NCBI GenBank assembly: GCA_016880695.1
Contig: JAEHCY010000651.1
Span: 1-6,872, forward strand
Direction: 5' to 3'
Source: Chromatiaceae bacterium
GTDB lineage: Bacteria > Pseudomonadota > Gammaproteobacteria > Chromatiales > Chromatiaceae
Length of the DNA stretch: 6,872 nt
The position numbers and the translations under genes were made by a program. Under the pieces are notes generated by a model. It saw only the letters and a list, made by a program, of their open reading frames with translations. It searched no databases and was not told the DNA's origin. The first letter of the stretch is position 1. Each line of letters opens with the position of its first letter. Shown one piece after another: positions 1-6,776 of this stretch.

Positions 1-299
1 AGCAAGGCGGTGAGCAGGATGAAGACGATGCTCACCCCATCCACCGCCACGTGATAGTCGAAGGGCCCGGGCAACTCCAGGTGCTCGGCGAACTGCAGTG
101 CGCTGGCCTCGGCATCGTAGGCCAGATAAAGCCGGAAGCTGAGGCCGAGCTCCAGAGCCGCCGCTCCCAGCGCCGCGGGGATGGTGGCCTTGGCGTCGCG
201 CAGCAAAAGCATCAGAGTCGCCGCGACCAGGGGCAGTAGCTGGAGCAGGGTCAGGATGGGATAGCCGAGCTCGGTCCAGCTCCACTCGCTAAAGGTCAT
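1..299 (-). CDS. Second NuoM-like proton-translocating subunit (5' part only, truncated at window edge)
   Basis: This is the N-terminal 99 codons of a membrane protein of the NuoM/Mrp antiporter family; the rest lies beyond the left edge. The ATG at 299-297 is chosen because GAGG sits 8 nt upstream and the reading frame stays open to the edge. The N-terminus has a hydrophobic first helix (about residues 13-33, with a LLQLLPLVAATLMLLL stretch), a second weaker helix (about 38-60), a periplasmic-type loop, and then YHVAVDGVSIVFILLTAL at 82-99. That last segment is the conserved NuoM signature at the start of the third helix (family form: YHLGVDGIS). Proton-channel residues lie outside the window and cannot be checked. 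It is the last visible gene of the dab cluster, 127 nt after dabB, and a distinct paralogue of the NuoM-like protein encoded before dabA. NuoM rather than NuoN or NuoL is supported by the VDG motif, but only the N-terminus was seen. Confidence 0.85.
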   Translation of the reverse strand, partial: MTFSEWSWTELGYPILTLLQLLPLVAATLMLLLRDAKATIPAALGAAALELGLSFRLYLAYDAEASALQFAEHLELPGPFDYHVAVDGVSIVFILLTAL

Positions 300-430
300 G
301 GCCGTCGCCTCGCGCGGGCGCCATTTCGCAAAAGCAGCGGTCGGTCGGGATAGATTACGCCGCCAAACGCCCGCCCCGGCCAGCGCCCAAGCCCCCGCAG
401 GTCGCTGAAGCTCGAAAGCCGTTGACTCAC
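296..430 (-). CDS. Possible 44-codon linker ORF between dabB and the second NuoM-like gene (doubtful)
   Basis: The 127-nt interval after dabB is spanned by one open frame of 44 codons. Its GTG overlaps the dabB stop codon (GTGA), and its TGA overlaps the ATG of the next gene (ATGA), an arrangement typical of translationally coupled genes. The product would be arginine-rich and soluble (begins SQRLSSFSDLRGLGRW, ends RARRRP), and I recognise no family. Against it: there is no convincing Shine-Dalgarno, codons such as CGA, AGG and GTA are used, and about 70% of third positions are G/C by my hand count, lower than in the neighbouring genes. The next gene also has its own ribosome binding site inside this frame. 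More likely it is an untranslated spacer. I see no clear terminator hairpin or promoter in this interval. Confidence 0.15.
   Translation of the reverse strand: MSQRLSSFSDLRGLGRWPGRAFGGVIYPDRPLLLRNGARARRRP
308..311 (-). promoter_or_regulatory. Ribosome binding site of the second NuoM-like gene
   Basis: On the minus strand GAGG ends 8 nt before the ATG at 299. This supports that start in the absence of a complete gene. Confidence 0.6.
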
Positions 431-1983
431 AGGATCACCACGAAGGTCAGCATGATCAGCAGCACCAGGTAGCGGGGCTGACCGAGCAGCCGCTCCACCC
501 GGTTGAGCAGCACCCCCAAGTGCTCGATGGCGCCGAGCAACCCCTCCCCGCCACCCTTGAGCACCAGTTGCTCCTCGAACCAGTGCAGCAGGCTCGCCGC
601 CCACTCCAGAGTGCGCCCCAGGATACCCCGACCGCGGACCAGCTCGTCCTCGGCCATGCGGACCCCATCACCGTCTTGGCCCTCCCAGGCCGCCAGGGAC
701 GAGATGGCGCTGGCCTGGGCCGGCAGGCCGAAGGCGCGGGTCACCACCTGCTCGTCGAACAGGCGCAGGTCGCGGGCCAGCGCCTGGGTGGGGCGCACCA
801 GCAGCCAGTCCGCCAGGGGATCGAGCCAGAACCTGGCCAGGGCAGCGGTATGGAGCCCCCGGGAGCGGGCGAGCCAGCGCGGCACCCCGCGCGCGGGACG
901 GCTGACCAGGTGCATCAGCGCCGGGGCATGCAGGAACTGATAGGCCCGCCAGGCCGCGTGCAGGGCGAGGTGCCAGGCCGCGAGTTGGAACCAGCCGACC
1001 CCGCACCAGAGAAACATCAGCCCCACCTGGGCGGTGGTGGAAAACCCAAGGGCACTCTTGACGTCGGTCTGCGCCAACCCGCCGAGCCAGCCGTAGAGGG
1101 CGGTGAACAACCCGAGCGCGGCGATGATGGCCAGGACCGGGGGGGCCTGTACCAGCAGGGGCTCGAGACGCAACAGCAGGAAGACCCCGGCGTGCACCAT
1201 GAGGGAACCGTAGAAGATCGCGCTCGAGGGGGTGGGCCCCTCCAGCGCCCGACCGATCCAGGGCGCGAACGGCACCTGCGCGGATTTCGCCAGCGCCGCG
1301 ACCAGGAAGGCAAAGGCCACCAGGTCAGCGCTCAGCCGATCGAGCGCGGCCGCCCCCGCTGCCATCACCGGCCACTCAAGCCCCCCCAGCCAGCGCAGGC
1401 CCAGGTACAGGCCGAGCACGAAACCCGCATCGCCGATACGGTTGGTGACGAAGGCGCGGGTGGCGTTCCCCGTGGCCACCGGCCGGTCGAAGGCGTAGGC
1501 GATCAGGAGATAGGAGCTCACCCCGGCCAGCTCCCAGCCGATGAACACCACCAGGGCGCCCCCGCCGAGGGCAATAAGCTGCATGGCCGCGGTGAACAGG
1601 CTGAGCACCAGGAAGAAACGCTGGAAGCCCGCCTCCCGGTGCAGGTAGTTGACCGAGAACCTCAGGGTCAGAAAGGCGATGGAAGCGACCAGGAAACTCC
1701 ACGACAACCCCAGCCCATCGAGCGCGAAGGAAAGCTCAAGCCGAAGCGCCCCCGATGTGAGCCACCGCCCCACCGCCACCTGTCCGGGTGCCCCGGCGAT
1801 CAAGGCTTGGGCGCCGAGGGCCACCACGCCGAGCCACGAAAGCCCCGCCGCTCCGAGCGCGACCCGGGCGGTCTCCCGCTCCCCCCGCTCGCCGCGGTTC
1901 CAGCCAAACAGGTAGCCCACCGCAATCCAGGCAGCCCCGAGCAACGGCAGCAGCGGAATCAGCCAGGCAAGGCGCTCAAGCAC
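427..1983 (-). CDS. dabB: DabB: NuoL-like ion-channel subunit of the DAB inorganic carbon transporter
   Basis: This 518-residue integral membrane protein is the presumed proton/cation-conducting partner of DabA. About eleven hydrophobic helices fill residues 5-360. NuoL-family landmarks are present: GWELAG with E151, NRIGD with D185, KSAQVPFAPWIGRALEGPTP with channel lysine K233, and DVKSALGFSTTAQVGLMF with K309. The helix HLALHAAWRAYQFL keeps H338 and H342 but has R346 where E. coli NuoL has K342. After residue 360 the usual NuoL helices around the GFFSKDE motif (E. coli K399) are missing. The chain goes directly into a polar, partly amphipathic tail (DWLLVRPTQALARDL, about 392-406) resembling the lateral-helix end of NuoL, and finishes with one hydrophobic helix (505-518). 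The GTG start at 1983 overlaps the dabA stop by 8 nt and has GGAGGGG 7 nt upstream. Its position directly after dabA, rather than among nuo genes, distinguishes it from a complex I NuoL. Confidence 0.93.
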   Translation of the reverse strand: MLERLAWLIPLLPLLGAAWIAVGYLFGWNRGERGERETARVALGAAGLSWLGVVALGAQALIAGAPGQVAVGRWLTSGALRLELSFALDGLGLSWSFLVASIAFLTLRFSVNYLHREAGFQRFFLVLSLFTAAMQLIALGGGALVVFIGWELAGVSSYLLIAYAFDRPVATGNATRAFVTNRIGDAGFVLGLYLGLRWLGGLEWPVMAAGAAALDRLSADLVAFAFLVAALAKSAQVPFAPWIGRALEGPTPSSAIFYGSLMVHAGVFLLLRLEPLLVQAPPVLAIIAALGLFTALYGWLGGLAQTDVKSALGFSTTAQVGLMFLWCGVGWFQLAAWHLALHAAWRAYQFLHAPALMHLVSRPARGVPRWLARSRGLHTAALARFWLDPLADWLLVRPTQALARDLRLFDEQVVTRAFGLPAQASAISSLAAWEGQDGDGVRMAEDELVRGRGILGRTLEWAASLLHWFEEQLVLKGGGEGLLGAIEHLGVLLNRVERLLGQPRYLVLLIMLTFVVIL

Positions 1984-4900
1984 GGCGCGACCCCTCCGCC
2001 AGCAGCGCCGGCAACAAGGGCTCGAGGGTGCCCCGGTAGTGATCGGCCCAGCTCCCCACCCGCGCCAGGGGAAGGGCGGCGCCTTCCCAGCGCCGCCAGC
2101 CCCGCGCCGGGTCGAAGACGTGGATAGCCGGACTCGTGGGGTCCTTGGCGGATAGAAGCAGCCAGCCGTTACCGATCAGCTCCCGCAGGGGCGGCTGGCG
2201 CTCGTAGATGGCGCTGAGCACCTCGGTCGTCGCCTCCACGATCACCTGCAGCCGCATGGGCTCGTGGATCTCGATCATCTGCAGGGGCAGACCGGTGCGC
2301 AGGTCCGAGCTTGCCCCTTCCATGACGCCGAGGAAGCCCGTGACGTTGTGGGTGACCTTGGAGCCGCAGCCGTACTGGTCGTTGTTGACCGTGGAGAAGT
2401 AATACTCCAGGTTGATCCCCGCCCCCACCGGCCCCGCGGCCAGGAGGATAGCCTCCAGCACTCGGCCCTCGGGGTCCTCCCTGGAATCGTAGGAGATCAG
2501 GAACATGCGCCGGTCGAGGAACAGCCCCTGGGTCACCGCGCGGCGTCCGATCAGGGCGCAGGCATTGGTGGCATGGCCGAGCTCGGGCCGCGCCTGGCTC
2601 GGGTCCTGGCTGCGGCCGCGGATGTGGGCGAGCGCCTGCTCCAGGCTGGGATAGCGCGGGGCGGAGACGAACTTACGGCAACGCTCGTGGGCCGAGTGCC
2701 GAGTGGTGATCTCCAGGTCCCGCTTGAGCTCCGCCAGGACGGGCCGATGCGACTCGGGCAGATCCGCCTCGTCGAACCAGTCGATCTGCTCGTCGCAGGT
2801 GTTATGGAAGGCCCCCAGGAACCAGCAATCCTGGGGGATCGGAAGCCCCCGCGCCACCAGCGTGGCGCGCACCTCGGGACGGTTGGCCATGGCCGCGAAC
2901 ACCCGCGCGTTGGGTCCGCCGTGACGCCCTGAGCAGGCGCCACAGTCGTAAGCGGAGCGGTGGGGGTTGTTCTGGCTGCTGGAGCCATGCCCCACCAGCA
3001 CCACCAGGGGTGCGAACCCGGTGGTGAGCCCGATGGTGCGCAGGAACCCCTCCACCCGATCCGCCTGCTCGGCATCGGTGAAGCCCAGGCGGTTGTGCTC
3101 GGGCGTGGCGAGGCTGCCGTCGGCGGCGGCGGTGAGACCAAGCGCGGTGGGCACCCGCGGATCGAACCCCTGGCGCAGCCGCTCGGCCAGCCGCCCGGTG
3201 GGCCAGGGCAGGAGCACCTTGGCCGCCAGGGTGGCGAGCGCGGGGAGGCCGCTCACCGCGATGGCGGCGGTGCTCGTGAGGAGGTTGCGGCGGATCTCTT
3301 GGTGCAGGAAGTCCTGCAGGCGCAGCCGCAGACCGCGCCGCCGCCGATGGGTCTCGGCCAGGGGCTCCTGATGGGGCCGCGCGCACTCGCGCACCTCGTG
3401 GGCCGGACGCACCACCACCGGGCAGAGCGGCGTGACCCCCTCATCGTCGAGACCGCGCCAGTTCATGGCCACGCCGAAGAACCCCGCCGCGCCCAGGGTC
3501 TCGATGGCGGGGTTGTGGGTCTCGAGGTGGCGGCGGAACCCCTCCTCGCGCTCATCCATGCAGAACACCAGTTGCGCCTGGGGTCGCTCGGCCCGCCCTG
3601 CCCAGCGCCCCCGCCCGTGATGCTGGGTCAGGGCGCTGAAGATCTGATCGCGGTAGTGATTCTCGTAGGCCCGCAGCCAAATCAGGCCCGCGGCCTCCTC
3701 ATCCAGACCGCCGAGACAGGCAAGCAGGGCCTTGATCCCGGCATCGGAGAGGGCACGGATCTCCGCCCCACAAAGCCCCAGGTGCTGGGCGAGCCGAAAC
3801 AGGGGCCAGGCATGGCGATAGACGCTGTAGCCGCCCAGCTCATCGGCTGCGGGGCTGCGCTTGTAGGTCCAAACCAGGTGCGCCAGGTGCTCCCACTGGG
3901 TGGCTCGCTCCTCGGGGTCGCCCCCGTCGCGGCGGTTGACCAGTCGCTGGGCCCGTCCCGCCAGATACTCCGGCAGGCGGCCGGAGAAAAGCTCCTGGCG
4001 CACCAGAAGCTCGGAGGGGTTATGGCGGAAATACCAGCGCAGCAGCCCGAGCGAAGGCTCGATCTGCCACAGCTCGGCGCACAGCCGGCGGGCAAACAAC
4101 CGCTCCAGCACCAGGCGCACCGCCAGATAGTCCAGCAGACCCACCGGGTACCCTTGCCCAGCGTAGCCGGGGTGCAGCTGCCGCCACAGAAACATGCCCG
4201 ACCACCCCGGAAGCTCCAGCGCCAGCCGCTCCAGGTAGCCGACCCAACGGGTCTTGGGCAGGTCGAGGCGCCCGAGCAGTACCAGGATGGCCTCCAGCGG
4301 GTCCGCCGGCAGGCCCTCCAGCTCCTCGGACCCGTCGGACAACGCCTCCAGCACCCAGCCAAGATCGCGCCGAGCACTCTGCCGCCAGGCGCCGTAGAAG
4401 CCCTCCGCGCGGTCGCGGTGGGACCAGGCCGCCGTCCCCAGATCGAGATGGCTCGCGAGCTGTCGGATCAGATAGGGCCGCAGCGGTTCCAGGAGATCTT
4501 CTCCAGTGAGGGCCAACAGCAGGCCCCACAGGGTGATCTCGACCCCCACCCCCTCCAGCAGCCCCACCAGCCGCTCGCCGGCGTAGCGCTGCATGCGCGC
4601 CTGTGCCAGAGGTTTGCCCGACTCCCGCTCCTCCCTCGGCACCAGACGGTCCAACATCCGCTCCGCCTGCTCCGGGGAGAGGTCGATCAGCTCTTCGGGG
4701 TGCAGCCGGTAGTGCTCCAGCCCCAGAACCCCGAGGCAGGCGTTCCACAGATCCGCCACGGCGGCACCCTCGGGGCTCCCCGCTGCGGCCAGGAGCCGGG
4801 CGCGCGACTGCGCGGACACCTCGGCCCCGATCCGCTCGAGCACCTTCTGCTCGTCGATGAGCCAGCCGAGCTGGCTCGGACGGAGCGGTTTCGGGGCGTG

Positions 4901-5266
4901 GATCAGCGCCAGCAGGCTGATATCCCGGCGGGTGACGGGGCCGTCCCGGGTCTCGAACAGGACCTCGCCGGACCCGAGCCCTTCCTCGCCATCGAGTACC
5001 CCGATCAGGTCCTCGCGGGTGATTCGGCCCTGGCGGAACAGGGTGCGGAAGCGCTCGGCGGGCAGGTAGCCGTAGGCGCCGGTGAGCTGGCGCGCCTCCT
5101 TGAGGGCCTGTGGAAACGGCAGGTGCTCAAAGCCGTGCAGGGTGTTGTGGTGAACGAAATCCTTGATCGGGGCCTGACCGGGCAGGACGTGCTCGAGGTG
5201 GTGCACCGCCGCGCGGATCTGGGCGCGGATGTCGGCGGAATCGCCGGTATCGACTGCCGTGCTCAA
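1976..5266 (-). CDS. dabA: DabA: zinc, carbonic-anhydrase-like subunit of the DAB inorganic carbon transporter (DUF2309/UPF0753)
   Basis: This 1096-residue protein is predicted to be cytoplasmic and bound to the inner membrane through DabB. In characterised systems DabA converts CO2 to bicarbonate unidirectionally, energised by ion flow through DabB. The family N-terminus is visible (IKDFVHHNTLHGFEHLPF, 34-51). The putative zinc site is complete: C569 and D571 in VFCMDERE, H760 in VGHGSSSQNN, and C775 in DCGACSG. Local spacings (C to D 2, H to C 15) match the C351/D353/H524/C539 set I recall for Halothiobacillus DabA2. D571 and R573 also form the C-x-D-x-R Asp-Arg dyad of beta-carbonic anhydrases. 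A conserved C-terminal block follows (YYFSTVNNDQYGCGSKVTHN at 955-974, GLPLQMIEIHEPMRL about 992-1006). A hydrophobic stretch at 663-687 may contact the membrane. TTG at 5266 is the only start between the preceding in-frame stop and the conserved N-terminus, with GAGGGAG 8 nt upstream. The protein is long compared with the roughly 830 residues I recall for Halothiobacillus DabA2; most of the extra length lies before C569. Confidence 0.96.
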   Translation of the reverse strand: MSTAVDTGDSADIRAQIRAAVHHLEHVLPGQAPIKDFVHHNTLHGFEHLPFPQALKEARQLTGAYGYLPAERFRTLFRQGRITREDLIGVLDGEEGLGSGEVLFETRDGPVTRRDISLLALIHAPKPLRPSQLGWLIDEQKVLERIGAEVSAQSRARLLAAAGSPEGAAVADLWNACLGVLGLEHYRLHPEELIDLSPEQAERMLDRLVPREERESGKPLAQARMQRYAGERLVGLLEGVGVEITLWGLLLALTGEDLLEPLRPYLIRQLASHLDLGTAAWSHRDRAEGFYGAWRQSARRDLGWVLEALSDGSEELEGLPADPLEAILVLLGRLDLPKTRWVGYLERLALELPGWSGMFLWRQLHPGYAGQGYPVGLLDYLAVRLVLERLFARRLCAELWQIEPSLGLLRWYFRHNPSELLVRQELFSGRLPEYLAGRAQRLVNRRDGGDPEERATQWEHLAHLVWTYKRSPAADELGGYSVYRHAWPLFRLAQHLGLCGAEIRALSDAGIKALLACLGGLDEEAAGLIWLRAYENHYRDQIFSALTQHHGRGRWAGRAERPQAQLVFCMDEREEGFRRHLETHNPAIETLGAAGFFGVAMNWRGLDDEGVTPLCPVVVRPAHEVRECARPHQEPLAETHRRRRGLRLRLQDFLHQEIRRNLLTSTAAIAVSGLPALATLAAKVLLPWPTGRLAERLRQGFDPRVPTALGLTAAADGSLATPEHNRLGFTDAEQADRVEGFLRTIGLTTGFAPLVVLVGHGSSSQNNPHRSAYDCGACSGRHGGPNARVFAAMANRPEVRATLVARGLPIPQDCWFLGAFHNTCDEQIDWFDEADLPESHRPVLAELKRDLEITTRHSAHERCRKFVSAPRYPSLEQALAHIRGRSQDPSQARPELGHATNACALIGRRAVTQGLFLDRRMFLISYDSREDPEGRVLEAILLAAGPVGAGINLEYYFSTVNNDQYGCGSKVTHNVTGFLGVMEGASSDLRTGLPLQMIEIHEPMRLQVIVEATTEVLSAIYERQPPLRELIGNGWLLLSAKDPTSPAIHVFDPARGWRRWEGAALPLARVGSWADHYRGTLEPLLPALLAEGSRRA
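1991..1997 (-). promoter_or_regulatory. Ribosome binding site of dabB, inside the dabA 3' end
   Basis: On the minus strand GGAGGGG ends 7 nt before the GTG at 1983. It decides the non-ATG start and lies within the last codons of dabA, so dabB translation is probably coupled to that of dabA. Confidence 0.75.
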
Positions 5267-5274
5267 CCGAAGCG

Positions 5275-5281
5275 CTCCCTC
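5275..5281 (-). promoter_or_regulatory. Ribosome binding site of dabA, overlapping the preceding stop codon
   Basis: On the minus strand GAGGGAG begins inside the TGA of the upstream NuoM-like gene and ends 8 nt before the TTG at 5266. It is the main evidence for the rare TTG start and suggests the two genes are translated in a coupled way. Confidence 0.75.
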
Positions 5282-6740
5282 ACAGCCGCGCCAGCACCGC
5301 GCTCAGCTCACCCACCGAGGCGCTCATCAGATCGATAGCCCTGGCCGGAAACACCCCCAACAGAACGATGCCGGCGCTGAGCAGCCCGGCGGCGAGGAGC
5401 TCGACGGGGCGCAGATCCTCGACATCGCGCATCTCGCGGCGCACCGGTCCGGTGAACAGGCGGCCGACCGTGCGCACCGCGTAGGCGGCGCTGATCAGGA
5501 TCCCGAGGCTCAGGAGCACCACCGCCCCACCCCAGACCTGGAAGCCGCCGACCAGGGCGTGCAGCTCGGCGACGAAGCTGGCGGTTCCGGGCAGCCCCAC
5601 CGCGGCCACGAAGGCCAGCACGGTGAAAAAGGCAAAGCGCGGCATGCTGCGCACCAGTGAGCTGTAGCGGCTCACATCCCGGGTGTGGGTGCGCTCGTAG
5701 AGGAGCCCGATGAGCAGGAACAGCGCCCCCGCTACCAGGCCGTGGGCGATCATCTGCATCAGCGCCCCGGTGAGGCCCGCGCTGTTGAGCGCGGCGATCC
5801 CCAGCAGCACCACCCCCATGTGGCTCACCGAGGAGTAGGCCACCATGGCCTTGAGATCGGTCTGCCGCCAGGCCAGGAGCCCGCCGTAGATCAGGCTGAC
5901 CAGGGCGAGCGCGGCGAGCACCCCCTGCAGCGCCACCACCGCCGCGGGCAGCATCTCGGCGGCGCGGATCAGCCCGTAGGAGCCCATTTTCAACAGGATG
6001 CCCGAGAGGAGAATCGACACCGGGCTCGGCGCCTCCACGTGCGCCAGCGGCAACCAACCGTGGATGGGGAAGATCGGTACCTTCACCCCGAAGCCGACGA
6101 GAAACCCGAGAAAGATCAGCGTCTGGGTCTCGGGCGAGAGCAGCGGCCCGCCCGCCTTCAGCTCCGTCATGCCAACCGAGTGCCACGGGACCGCGTCGAA
6201 CAGCGCGAGCAGGCCCACCAGCATGAACACCGAGCCCCCCATCGTGTAGAGCACGAAATTGAGCGCGGCGCCCTGGCGGTTCTTCCCGCCGTAGCGATCG
6301 ATGAGGAAGAACAGCGGAATCAGGGTCAGCTCCCAGAACACGTAGAACAGCGACCAGTCCCGTGCGGTGAACACCCCCAGCATGGCCGCCTCCAACAGCA
6401 GGAGCAGCAGGAAGTAGCCCCGTGGCCGCTCGGTGATCCCGCCCGAGGCCAGCACCGCCACGAAGCACAAGAGCGTGGCCAACAGCACCAGCGGCAGCGA
6501 GAACCCGTCCACCCCGAGGGCGAAGGCGCTGCCCAGCCGGGGGTTCCATGCCTGGGACTCGGCCAACTGGATGCCGGCATTACCGGCATCGAAGTAGGCC
6601 AGCAGCGACCAGGACCAGGCCAGGGTAAGCAGTGCCGCCACAGCCGCCACGGCGCGGATGACACGCGCGTTGCTTGAAGGCCACAGGCCCACCAGCAGGG
6701 CGCCCGCGGCCGGAAGCAGCAACAGGGTCCTCAGCAGCAC
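5280..6740 (-). CDS. NuoM-like proton-translocating membrane subunit preceding dabA
   Basis: This 486-residue polytopic membrane protein of the NuoM/Mrp antiporter family is close to the length of E. coli NuoM (about 509), with roughly 13-14 hydrophobic helices. The channel residues are all present: E137 in FYVFWELTLIPLFFLI, K220 in GFGVKVPIFPIHGWLPLAHV, K251 in LLKMGSYGLIR, and E392 in GLPGTASFVAEL (E. coli E144, K234, K265, E407). ALGVDGFSLPLVLL (75-88) and DLKAMVAYSSVSHMGV (295-310) are further NuoM signatures. It therefore looks active as an ion channel. It ends 13 nt before dabA, so its partner is probably DabA/DabB rather than respiratory complex I, although automated annotation would call it NuoM. 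The start is uncertain. GTG at 6740 is the first candidate after the upstream stop but has only a weak ribosome site. TTG at 6722 (residue 7) has GAGG 6 nt upstream and would remove only six residues. Confidence 0.92.
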   Translation of the reverse strand: MLLRTLLLLPAAGALLVGLWPSSNARVIRAVAAVAALLTLAWSWSLLAYFDAGNAGIQLAESQAWNPRLGSAFALGVDGFSLPLVLLATLLCFVAVLASGGITERPRGYFLLLLLLEAAMLGVFTARDWSLFYVFWELTLIPLFFLIDRYGGKNRQGAALNFVLYTMGGSVFMLVGLLALFDAVPWHSVGMTELKAGGPLLSPETQTLIFLGFLVGFGVKVPIFPIHGWLPLAHVEAPSPVSILLSGILLKMGSYGLIRAAEMLPAAVVALQGVLAALALVSLIYGGLLAWRQTDLKAMVAYSSVSHMGVVLLGIAALNSAGLTGALMQMIAHGLVAGALFLLIGLLYERTHTRDVSRYSSLVRSMPRFAFFTVLAFVAAVGLPGTASFVAELHALVGGFQVWGGAVVLLSLGILISAAYAVRTVGRLFTGPVRREMRDVEDLRPVELLAAGLLSAGIVLLGVFPARAIDLMSASVGELSAVLARL

Positions 6741-6776
6741 GCCGTGGTCAACGCCTGGCCGTGCTGACTGGGGCCT

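Noticed and set aside
520..2127. 535-codon plus-strand open frame opposite dabB
   Set aside because: Low-complexity, highly polar translation with no motif; it runs across the dabA/dabB junction and is explained by codon bias of the true genes.
2960..5338. 792-codon plus-strand open frame opposite dabA
   Set aside because: The product is rich in Gln, Pro, Gly and Arg with no recognisable fold. It is the usual antisense shadow of a GC-rich gene, and dabA is unambiguous on the other strand.
5308..6549. 413-codon minus-strand frame inside the NuoM-like gene
   Set aside because: It is an alternative frame of a clearly coding region. Its translation is Ala/Gly/Arg-rich and lacks membrane segments.
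5685..6677. 330-codon plus-strand open frame opposite the NuoM-like gene
   Set aside because: His/Gln/Arg-rich antisense shadow with no family resemblance.
427..6740. Ordinary respiratory complex I (nuo) operon
   Set aside because: NuoL- and NuoM-like genes are present, but they flank a DUF2309 DabA with a carbonic-anhydrase-like site, the NuoL-like protein is shortened, and no other nuo gene is recognisable. A nearby nuo operon outside the window cannot be excluded.
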